This document shows positions 57,455 through 64,000 of a DNA stretch of 64,000 bases, one piece after another. Each line of letters begins with the position of its first letter. The first letter of the stretch is position 1. Origin of the DNA: Acidobacteriota bacterium (GTDB lineage Bacteria > Acidobacteriota > Terriglobia > Bryobacterales > Bryobacteraceae); assembly GCA_017304135.1 (NCBI GenBank), contig JAFLBB010000020.1, positions 1 to 64,000 on the forward strand, read 5' to 3'. A model generated the notes under the pieces. The model was not told where the DNA came from. It made no database searches and worked only from the letters and a program-made list of their open reading frames with translations. Both the position numbers and the translations under genes were made by a program.

Positions 57455-59500
57455 ATGAACTGGCTCACAATCAGCATTCTTTGTCTGGCGGCGTCGATGT
57501 GGCTCAACGCCGCCCCTCAATCGGCGGACAAGGCGGAGGTCGCCTACAAAGCCGCCCTGGAAAAGGAGGTGGCGGACGGCGATCTGAAATCCGCCATCGC
57601 ACAGTACGAACGGCTCGCCCGAGGCTCCAATCGCGCGGTGGCCGCCAATGCCCTGGTCCGGATGGGCCAGTGCTACGAGAAATTGGGCAGTGCGGAGGCG
57701 CGCAAGGCCTACGAACGGGCCATCCGGGAGTTCGCCGAACAGAAGGATGCGGCCTCGCAAGCGCGGGCGCGGCTGGCGGCGCTGGGGGGAGCGGCAGTTC
57801 CGGCGGCGGGCCCGCACATGCGCGTTGTGTGGGACGACGCCGTGGACACCTGGGGCACGGCGACATCCGACGGGCGGTACATTTCTCTGCCGGACTGGGT
57901 GACCAGCGACGTATCGATACGCGACATGGCAACCGGGGAGATCCGACGGCTGACCAACCGGGGTGGTTTCGAGAAATCAGGAGGGGAGACGGAGGGGACC
58001 GCGATTTCGCTGGACGGCACGAAAGTGGCATTTACTTGGCTGAAATTCACCAAACCGAAGACGACCAGCGAGTACGAGCTGCACGTCATCAATTCCAACG
58101 GGCAGGGTGAGCGAATTCTGCTTCAGGGAAAGCAATTCAGTAATCTGCAACCGCACGCATGGTCACCTGACGGAGCGCGGATCGCAGTCTCCGCGAGGGA
58201 GGGCACCCGGTACAAGTTGTTACTGGTGCCACATAACGGTGGAGCTGTTCAGACAGCTTGGGAAGTTCCAGAATCGGCCCAGATCAACATTTCTCCGGGC
58301 GCTCGAATGGAGTTTTCTCCCGATGGAAGGTGGTTGGCGGTCAGCGTGCGGAGCGAGGGACCTCAGGTGACGGCATCGGTCTTTGTACTCCCCGTTGCCG
58401 GGCAGGCGGGAAATCCCGTGGAGGTCGCCAAGCAAGCCAACCTTGCCGCGTGGGCTCGCGATGGGAAGAGCCTCTACATTACACACTGGCAGAACAACAC
58501 GGCGACCTTGCACGAACTGCCAATGCGAGATGGTAAAGCTGGTGGCCCGGAACGGATGCTGGCGGCGCTGCCTCCCAATCCCGATGGCGTGATCGGTCTC
58601 AGTTCGGGGGGCGTCCTCTATGTGCGCGCGATGTGGCTGGCCGGGGAGGTCCTCGGCGGCCCGTTCGACGCGAGTCTTGCCACCGTGGGTCCGCTGAACA
58701 AGGTGATGGCCGGTGGGAATGGGGGGCCCAGGGACCTCGTGGGCATGGGAGTCAGATATTCGCCCGACGGAAAGAAGATTCTGGCGATGGCGGACTGGAC
58801 GACCGCGAGAATTCGTACCGTCGCGACGGGTGATGAGCGCTCCTTGTTGATCCAGTTGCCGCGATTATCGCGTGTGGAGTGGAATGCGAATGGGTCGGCG
58901 CTGCTCGCCGGCGGAATGTCGAACGGGGGAGAGCGTGGGATCTTCGAAGTCCACTTACAGACTGGCGCGGCCCGAATGTTGGTGGCCGTCGAGCAGCCTT
59001 GGCTGTTCGCGATGTCCCCGGATGGAGGAGGACTCTACTACTTCAAACGCTCGTCGCTGTTCATCCGGGATCTCGCCTCCGGTTCCGAGCGGCAGATACC
59101 GATGAATGGACTTGGCGACGGCACGCTCCCATGGCAACTGCAGTTGTCTCCGGATGGCCAGCGCCTGGCGTGTTACCAACAGGGGACCCTATGGATCACC
59201 GATGTCTCCACTGGTCAGACGGCGATTAAGTATTCCAGAGAGGATGGTGAGTTCCGCGGCATCTCCTGGACGCCGGACAACCGCTTCGTCGTCGCGCTGG
59301 AGTCGAATTGGCGCAAGAAGCTGAAAGAGCAGGTTGTCCTCTACCCAGTAGACGGAGGCGACCCCATCCGCAAAGATGCACCGACGAACAAGCTTCAGGG
59401 ACTGTGGCTCAGTCCCGACGGCCGGCAGATGTTGACGGTGCGAAGGGAGTCGAAGCTCCAGGTATGGGCTCTCGAAAACTTTCTCGCACCGGGGAAATAG
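57455..59500 (+). CDS. Module 4 secreted TPR plus TolB/PD40 propeller protein
   Basis: A 681-residue protein; AGGAGG is 6 nt before the ATG. Signal peptide (WLTISILCLAASMWLNAA). The TPR-like domain (DGDLKSAIAQYERLARGSNR, ALVRMGQCYEKLGSAEARKA) belongs to the module 2 type. The start of the propeller (VVWDDAVDTWGTATSDGRYI) is close to module 1 (VWDNAVDLWGTATADGRYL), so the gene looks like a mosaic. Further blades: WSPDGARIAVSA, FSPDGRWLAVSV, YSPDGKKILAMA. Tail VWALENFLAPGK. Confidence 0.86.
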   Translation: MNWLTISILCLAASMWLNAAPQSADKAEVAYKAALEKEVADGDLKSAIAQYERLARGSNRAVAANALVRMGQCYEKLGSAEARKAYERAIREFAEQKDAASQARARLAALGGAAVPAAGPHMRVVWDDAVDTWGTATSDGRYISLPDWVTSDVSIRDMATGEIRRLTNRGGFEKSGGETEGTAISLDGTKVAFTWLKFTKPKTTSEYELHVINSNGQGERILLQGKQFSNLQPHAWSPDGARIAVSAREGTRYKLLLVPHNGGAVQTAWEVPESAQINISPGARMEFSPDGRWLAVSVRSEGPQVTASVFVLPVAGQAGNPVEVAKQANLAAWARDGKSLYITHWQNNTATLHELPMRDGKAGGPERMLAALPPNPDGVIGLSSGGVLYVRAMWLAGEVLGGPFDASLATVGPLNKVMAGGNGGPRDLVGMGVRYSPDGKKILAMADWTTARIRTVATGDERSLLIQLPRLSRVEWNANGSALLAGGMSNGGERGIFEVHLQTGAARMLVAVEQPWLFAMSPDGGGLYYFKRSSLFIRDLASGSERQIPMNGLGDGTLPWQLQLSPDGQRLACYQQGTLWITDVSTGQTAIKYSREDGEFRGISWTPDNRFVVALESNWRKKLKEQVVLYPVDGGDPIRKDAPTNKLQGLWLSPDGRQMLTVRRESKLQVWALENFLAPGK

Positions 59501-59505
59501 CCTGC

Positions 59506-59560
59506 CATTACACAATCGTGACAATTCCGAGGGCTCATGTGAGCAAACCGCTCCTATAAT
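59506..59560 (+). promoter_or_regulatory. Module 5 kinase promoter with direct-repeat operator
   Basis: Units CATTACACAAT (59506) and CGTGACAATTC (59517), then a consensus -10, TATAAT (59555-59560), exactly 38 nt after the start of unit 2. No TTGACA-like -35 is found 16-18 nt upstream, so the promoter probably needs its activator. The kinase ATG is 9 nt after the -10, leaving almost no leader. Confidence 0.8.
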
Positions 59561-59569
59561 GGACGCGGA

Positions 59570-61483
59570 ATGGGCATCCGGGAACGATGGCGGCCACCAT
59601 GGCCTCTGCTCGCCCTGCTGCTGGGTTGTTCTCTCTTGTCCGCGGTTGCACTCTCCTGGGCCGGATGGAGCCTCGTCCGCCAGGAGCGCGCCGCGGCGGA
59701 GACCGAGGCTCAGCAGCGGGCCGAAGCCTGGGCAGAACGCCTTCCCGCGCTGATGCGCGCCGACCTGGCGGCGTGGGAAACGCGGCTCTCCGGTTGGCTC
59801 GCTCGGCCGCCGCAACCCAGCGCTCTCCCACCGGCCGACCTGTTGCTCCTTGGCGACGGTATCCGCATCGAAGCGCATCCTCACGGCCGTCTGCTCTACG
59901 ATCCCGCCGCAAAGGCTGCTCTGGAGGTGACGCCGCCGGATTTGGGCGCGGCGGAGTTGCTCGAGTTTCAGCCCGGCAAGGCCGCTGAGGCGGTCGCCGC
60001 CTACCGGCGTCTGGCGGACAGCCCCCGCCTTACGACGCGCGCCGGGGCACTACTGCGGCTGGGACGTATCTTTCGTAATCAGGGTCAAGATGACCAGGCT
60101 CTCCAAGCCTACAGGCAGCTCGCCGAGATGCAGGATGAACGGGTGGCCGGCGCTCCAGCCGAAGTGGTTGCCCGCTTAGCCATGGCCGAGATCTTGATGC
60201 GTCGGGACCGCGGGCCCGAGGCGAAAGAACAGGCCTTGCGCCTGCGCCGCGGACTGGAAGCGGCTAAGTGGCGGCTCTCGCGTGGCCAGTTCTTGTTCTA
60301 CTGGCAGGAGGTGGGCCGGCTGTTGAACGATGGAGCGGTGCTGCCCCCCGCGGCCGCGCTTTCGGAGGCGGCGTCGGAAGTCGGAGCCCGTCTCCGCGAG
60401 TCTGATGAGGGTCGCGAGACGATGATTGTCCGCGCGGCCGGAGCGGTTTGGTTCGTGCTGTGGGCGCACTCCGGCACACGTACCGCCGCGCTCTTTCTGC
60501 CCCCCGCAACCCTGCTCTTGCCGCACGAAAGCGACCGGCGCTTTCACGTCGGATTGCTAGACACCGAGGGCAAAGCGCTCGCCGGGGAGGCCGGCTCCAC
60601 AGCGCGGTCAGCCATCCGCCTGGTGGCCCACACCGGTTTGCCGTGGTCGTTCTCGGTCACTCCGGCGCGCTACGATTCCGCGCAGGCCGCCGGCAGGGAG
60701 AGGTTTCTCACAATGATTCTGTGCGCGGCGATTGGGTTCATCGCGCTTGCTACCTGGCTCATGGCGCGATTGATTCTGCGGGAGGCGGCCGTGGCGCGAC
60801 TCCAATCCGATTTCGTCTCCGCTGTCTCCCATGAGTTTCGTTCGCCATTGGCGGCCATGCGCCACCTTTCGGAGTTGCTGGCCGTGGGCCGCGTGCCCGA
60901 AGAGAGCCGGCGCCAAAGATACTACGAGACCCTCACCTCCGAAGCGCTTCGACTGCAAAGGCTTGTCGAGACGCTGCTGAACTTCGGGCGCATGGAGGCC
61001 GGTGTGCAGCCATATCACTTCCAGCGCATCGATGCCTCCTCGCTGGCCACGCAAGTGGCCGGTGAGTTTGAACCCCTGGCGAAAGCTGGTGGCCGGAAGC
61101 TCGACGTATCGGGAGAGCCGGAGTTGTGGGTGGACGCCGACGCCGAGGCGCTGTCGCTGGCTGTCCGCAACCTCATCGACAACGCGCTGAAATATTCCCC
61201 TGGCTGTCCTACGGTTTGGGTGGCGTGTTCCGGCGACGGAAAGCAGGTCACCATCCGGGTGCGGGACGAGGGTGTGGGAATTCCGCCGCGTGAACAAAAC
61301 ATGGTCTTCCGCCGTTTCGTGCGCGGCAGCTCCGCCAGGGATCTGTCGGCGCCAGGGACAGGCGTGGGTTTAGCCATGGTTCAGCACATCGTCCGTGCGC
61401 ATGGGGGAAAGATCGAGTTGCGAAGTCAGTCCGGTGGAGGAAGCACATTCTCCATGGTGCTGCCCGCTTCCAAATTGCCATGA
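59570..61483 (+). CDS. Module 5 sensor histidine kinase with TPR-like ectodomain
   Basis: A 637-residue kinase. Helix one is PLLALLLGCSLLSAVALSWAG. The ectodomain has a TPR-like region (RLTTRAGALLRLGRIFRNQG, ALQAYRQLAEMQD). Helix two is LTMILCAAIGFIALATWLMA. Phospho-acceptor His421 is in VSHEFRSPL; ATPase motifs are NLIDNALKYS, DEGVGIP and GTGVGLAMV. The stop overlaps the regulator start as ATGA. Confidence 0.88.
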   Translation: MGIRERWRPPWPLLALLLGCSLLSAVALSWAGWSLVRQERAAAETEAQQRAEAWAERLPALMRADLAAWETRLSGWLARPPQPSALPPADLLLLGDGIRIEAHPHGRLLYDPAAKAALEVTPPDLGAAELLEFQPGKAAEAVAAYRRLADSPRLTTRAGALLRLGRIFRNQGQDDQALQAYRQLAEMQDERVAGAPAEVVARLAMAEILMRRDRGPEAKEQALRLRRGLEAAKWRLSRGQFLFYWQEVGRLLNDGAVLPPAAALSEAASEVGARLRESDEGRETMIVRAAGAVWFVLWAHSGTRTAALFLPPATLLLPHESDRRFHVGLLDTEGKALAGEAGSTARSAIRLVAHTGLPWSFSVTPARYDSAQAAGRERFLTMILCAAIGFIALATWLMARLILREAAVARLQSDFVSAVSHEFRSPLAAMRHLSELLAVGRVPEESRRQRYYETLTSEALRLQRLVETLLNFGRMEAGVQPYHFQRIDASSLATQVAGEFEPLAKAGGRKLDVSGEPELWVDADAEALSLAVRNLIDNALKYSPGCPTVWVACSGDGKQVTIRVRDEGVGIPPREQNMVFRRFVRGSSARDLSAPGTGVGLAMVQHIVRAHGGKIELRSQSGGGSTFSMVLPASKLP

Positions 61484-62157
61484 CGAGAATCCTCATCGTG
61501 GAAGACGAACCGGCCATCGCTCTCGGGCTGGAAGACGACCTGCGTCTGGAAGGCTACGAAGTGGAGGTGGCCCCCGACGGAACGGCAGGCGCGCGTCTGG
61601 CCCTGGAGCGCCACTACGATCTGATTCTCCTGGACATCATGCTGCCGGGCCGGGATGGTCTCCAGATCTGCCGCGAAGTGCGGCGCGCCGGTATCGGCAC
61701 GCCGATTTTGATGCTCACCGCCAAGGCGCAAGAGGCCGACAAGGTGCGCGGCCTTGAACTCGGCGCCGACGACTACCTCACCAAGCCCTACGGCACGCTC
61801 GAACTGCGCGCCCGGGTCAAAGCACTGCTGCGGAGGACGGGCGCGGCACCTGCCTCCGAGTGGTTCCGCTTCGGGGAGATCGAGGTGAGCTTCGCCCGAG
61901 GTGAACTGAGGCGCGGTGGCCAACCGGTGGACCTCACTCCGTTGGAGTTTAAGATCCTCGATTGCTTCATTCGCGCCCGTGGCCGAGTGCTGAGCCGCAC
62001 TCAATTGCTGGAGGTCGCCTGGGGTCCGAATACCTTCGCCAGCGACCGCATTGTCGACAACCACATTGCCAACCTGCGCCGCAAGATCGAGCCCGACCCC
62101 GCCGACCCCACATATATCGTCAACGTTCGCGGTTTGGGATACCGCTTCGACTCATGA
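61480..62157 (+). CDS. Module 5 OmpR-family response regulator
   Basis: A 225-residue regulator. Receiver: VEDE, Asp52 (LLDIMLPG), MLTAKAQEADK, LTKPYGTLELRAR. DNA-binding domain: LEFKILDCFIRARGRVLSRT and VDNHIANLRRKIE, ending GLGYRFDS. It is the probable partner of the two module 5 promoters, which share the string CAATCGTGACA almost exactly. Confidence 0.93.
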   Translation: MTRILIVEDEPAIALGLEDDLRLEGYEVEVAPDGTAGARLALERHYDLILLDIMLPGRDGLQICREVRRAGIGTPILMLTAKAQEADKVRGLELGADDYLTKPYGTLELRARVKALLRRTGAAPASEWFRFGEIEVSFARGELRRGGQPVDLTPLEFKILDCFIRARGRVLSRTQLLEVAWGPNTFASDRIVDNHIANLRRKIEPDPADPTYIVNVRGLGYRFDS

Positions 62158-62159
62158 GG

Positions 62160-62214
62160 TCTTACGCAATCGTGACACTTCCTGCGGAGCTTCCCCGCAT
62201 TGGGCAGGTAGGCT
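62160..62214 (+). promoter_or_regulatory. Module 5 propeller-gene promoter with direct-repeat operator
   Basis: Units TCTTACGCAAT (62160) and CGTGACACTTC (62171), -10-like TAGGCT (62209) 38 nt after the start of unit 2. It is very similar to the module 5 kinase site. A run of eight T (from 62214 in GGCTTTTTTTTC, within the leader) follows the -10. Confidence 0.78.
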
Positions 62215-62236
62215 TTTTTTCGGGAGGTTCTCCATC

Positions 62237-64000
62237 ATGAACGGAATGGCTCATTGGATCATGGCTGCGGCGTTCGCCGCGCAGATTGCGCATGGCGCGG
62301 CCCAGCAGTCGGCTGCCGGGAGAGAACTAGAAGCGGCGATATACAAAGAGGTGGTACAGGGCGATCTGAAGGGCGCGGCTGAACAATACCGCCGCATCGC
62401 GGCTCAATACGCCAAGCAGCCCGAGGTGGCCGCGCGCGCTCTTTATCAACTCGGCCGGTGCCAGGAAAAGCTCGGCCAAGCCGAGGCCCGCAGATCGTAT
62501 GAGCGGGTCGTGAAGGAGTACAGCGCGTCTGGCCAGTACGCCTCCGCCGCGCGGGCGCGGCTGGCGGCGCTGGCTTCCGGAACCACGCCTGCGGGAGGGA
62601 TGAGCCTGCAGCGTGTTGATTCCGGCGAGCGTTTCCGCCTGGTGAAAGGCGTGTCGTCGGACGGACGACTGATCGGCTTCTCCTACTCCGATTCGGGAGG
62701 TAGCCAGGGTTTGTACGACACGGTGACGCGGGAAGAGAAGATTCTCGTAAAACTGGACTGGAATGGCGATACCTACGGCGGCACGCCACTCTTGTCGAGA
62801 GACGGTAAATGGCTGGTCTTCGCCACCTACAAAGCCCGCGCCCAGGACGCTGAACTCCGAGTGATTCGCGCGGATGGCTCTGGGATGCGGACGCTGTTCA
62901 AGCTGACCGGGAATAGCTGGGTGATTCCGAAAGACTGGACTCCGGATCAGCGGCATGCATTGGTGCAGGTTTCCAGCCAAGGGACAACCCATCTGTGTCT
63001 GGTCAACATAGTCGATGGCGAGGTGAGGCGACTGAAGCAGGTGTCCAGTAGCGATCATCATGCCTTTGTCTCCCCCGACGGTACACATGTCGTGTACGTG
63101 GCGGGTGCTGCAGTGCGCTCCGGACCGCCTGCGCCCGAAGAAGTCGACCCCGACTTGCTGGGGACCCATGTTCGTCTCATGGCGGTGGACGGCTCCTCCG
63201 ACCAGGAACTTCTGCCGGGCGGGCCGGTGGCGCGCCCCATGGGTTGGGCGCCGGACGGCAGCGGAGTCCTGCTCTGGAGCAGGAAGGGTGGCGACCCAGG
63301 TGTATGGTTCGTCCCCGTGGCGAACGGAAAGGCTTCCGGGGAGCCGAAGTTGCTGCGCGCAGGGATGCCGGCGCACACCTGGCCTGCGGGCCTGACGGCC
63401 GACGGCAAGTTCTATTTCGTTGAGGAAGCCCGGAAGCTTGACAGCTACCTGGTGAGGCTGGATGCCGGCTCGGGCGAACCCGGGAAAGCGGAGAGAGTGA
63501 CGGCGCGGTTTGAGGGCGGCAACGGGTACGCCACGTGGTCACCCGATGGCAAGAAACTGGCCTGGTTTGGATTCACTTACAGCGGCACGCTGGTGCATAT
63601 CCGCGATCTCGCAACCGGCCGTGAAAGGACGCTCTCCTTTCCCGTGTCGCCCGGTCCCTTCTCGCCGCAGTGGCTGTCGGACAGCCGCACCATTCTCTAC
63701 AGGAGCGGCTCAGCGACAGGCCTGTACGAGCCTCAGAGCCTCCGTGGATTTGACACTGAAACCGGCGAGAGCCGTCTGGTGGCGGAGGGCGTGAACGGCT
63801 TCCCGGCTGTGGCAAAGGACGCGAGCATCATCTACATGACCGGAGGCGGTTCGGATTTTCGCACGATCACAGCGTTCGACACGCGAGCAAAGGCAAAACG
63901 TCAACTCGTCACCCTGGACGGGTCCACCTTCCATCTGGCGGTGTCGCCGGATGGCAAGAGCCTGGCATGCGTGGTCATAGGGAAGTGGACGTCCCGGCGG
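62237..64000 (+). CDS. Module 5 secreted TPR plus TolB/PD40 propeller protein, 5' part
   Basis: The gene runs off the window; 588 residues are visible and about 90 are missing by comparison with the other copies. GGGAGG precedes the ATG at 62237. Signal peptide (MAHWIMAAAFAAQIAHGAAQ). TPR-like domain QGDLKGAAEQYRRIAAQYAK and ALYQLGRCQEKLGQAEARRS. The propeller begins MSLQRVDSGERF, like module 3, with blades WAPDGSGVLLWS, WSPDGKKLAWFG and VSPDGKSLACVV. Confidence 0.85.
   Translation, partial: MNGMAHWIMAAAFAAQIAHGAAQQSAAGRELEAAIYKEVVQGDLKGAAEQYRRIAAQYAKQPEVAARALYQLGRCQEKLGQAEARRSYERVVKEYSASGQYASAARARLAALASGTTPAGGMSLQRVDSGERFRLVKGVSSDGRLIGFSYSDSGGSQGLYDTVTREEKILVKLDWNGDTYGGTPLLSRDGKWLVFATYKARAQDAELRVIRADGSGMRTLFKLTGNSWVIPKDWTPDQRHALVQVSSQGTTHLCLVNIVDGEVRRLKQVSSSDHHAFVSPDGTHVVYVAGAAVRSGPPAPEEVDPDLLGTHVRLMAVDGSSDQELLPGGPVARPMGWAPDGSGVLLWSRKGGDPGVWFVPVANGKASGEPKLLRAGMPAHTWPAGLTADGKFYFVEEARKLDSYLVRLDAGSGEPGKAERVTARFEGGNGYATWSPDGKKLAWFGFTYSGTLVHIRDLATGRERTLSFPVSPGPFSPQWLSDSRTILYRSGSATGLYEPQSLRGFDTETGESRLVAEGVNGFPAVAKDASIIYMTGGGSDFRTITAFDTRAKAKRQLVTLDGSTFHLAVSPDGKSLACVVIGKWTSRR

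Noticed and set aside
1-64000. CRISPR arrays, rRNA genes, phage genes
   Set aside because: No spaced direct repeats of CRISPR type, no rRNA core sequences and no phage structural genes were found on reading.

Overview
The window looks like a high-GC chromosome segment of an Acidobacteriota bacterium, probably of the Solibacter/Bryobacterales type. This is inferred from gene content, not from a marker gene: an Oar-type TonB receptor with a carboxypeptidase-regulatory domain, a PEP-CTERM protein, many secreted TolB/PD40 propeller proteins, and alternative complex III.

Layout. 1-2160 (+): the tail of a DUF11-repeat surface protein and a PEP-CTERM protein. 2212-10356 (-): one tightly coupled operon for a nitrate/sulfonate/taurine-type ABC importer (permease, ATPase, permease), an adenylate-forming enzyme, a lipoprotein binding protein and an Oar-like outer-membrane receptor. 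10360-13022: a scarred region with a 3' tRNA fragment, gene remnants and an IS630-family element. 13025-21403 (-): a secreted peptidase cluster of an amidohydrolase, a Tricorn-like protease and two PDZ-like proteins with D-x-x-G-[DN]-D-x-Y repeats. One of these carries an in-frame TGA and the other is cut by the IS630 copy. An IS3 remnant lies at 21522-21886.

22184-38606 (-): a 13-gene respiratory supra-operon, transcribed from an Rrf2 (NsrR-like) regulator through narC-narG-narH-narJ-narI-narK and directly on into actA-actB-actC-actD-actE-actF. It pairs a Thermus-like nitrate reductase operon with a complete alternative complex III. Flanking genes encode a Ric (YtfE/ScdA) iron-centre repair protein and a hemerythrin-like protein, which fits nitrate respiration and nitric oxide stress.

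40574-64000 (+): the most striking part, five consecutive copies of a three-gene module. Each copy has a membrane sensor kinase with a large TPR-like ectodomain, an OmpR-family response regulator, and a secreted TPR plus TolB-propeller protein. In every module both the kinase gene and the propeller gene are preceded by a pair of 11-bp direct repeats (consensus about CNTGACANTNG). The repeats sit at an almost fixed distance (37-39 nt, usually 38) from a -10-like hexamer. The two sites of a module resemble each other more than those of other modules, notably in modules 2 and 5. I read this as a family of duplicated, self-regulating and mutually insulated signalling units. The last propeller gene runs off the window.
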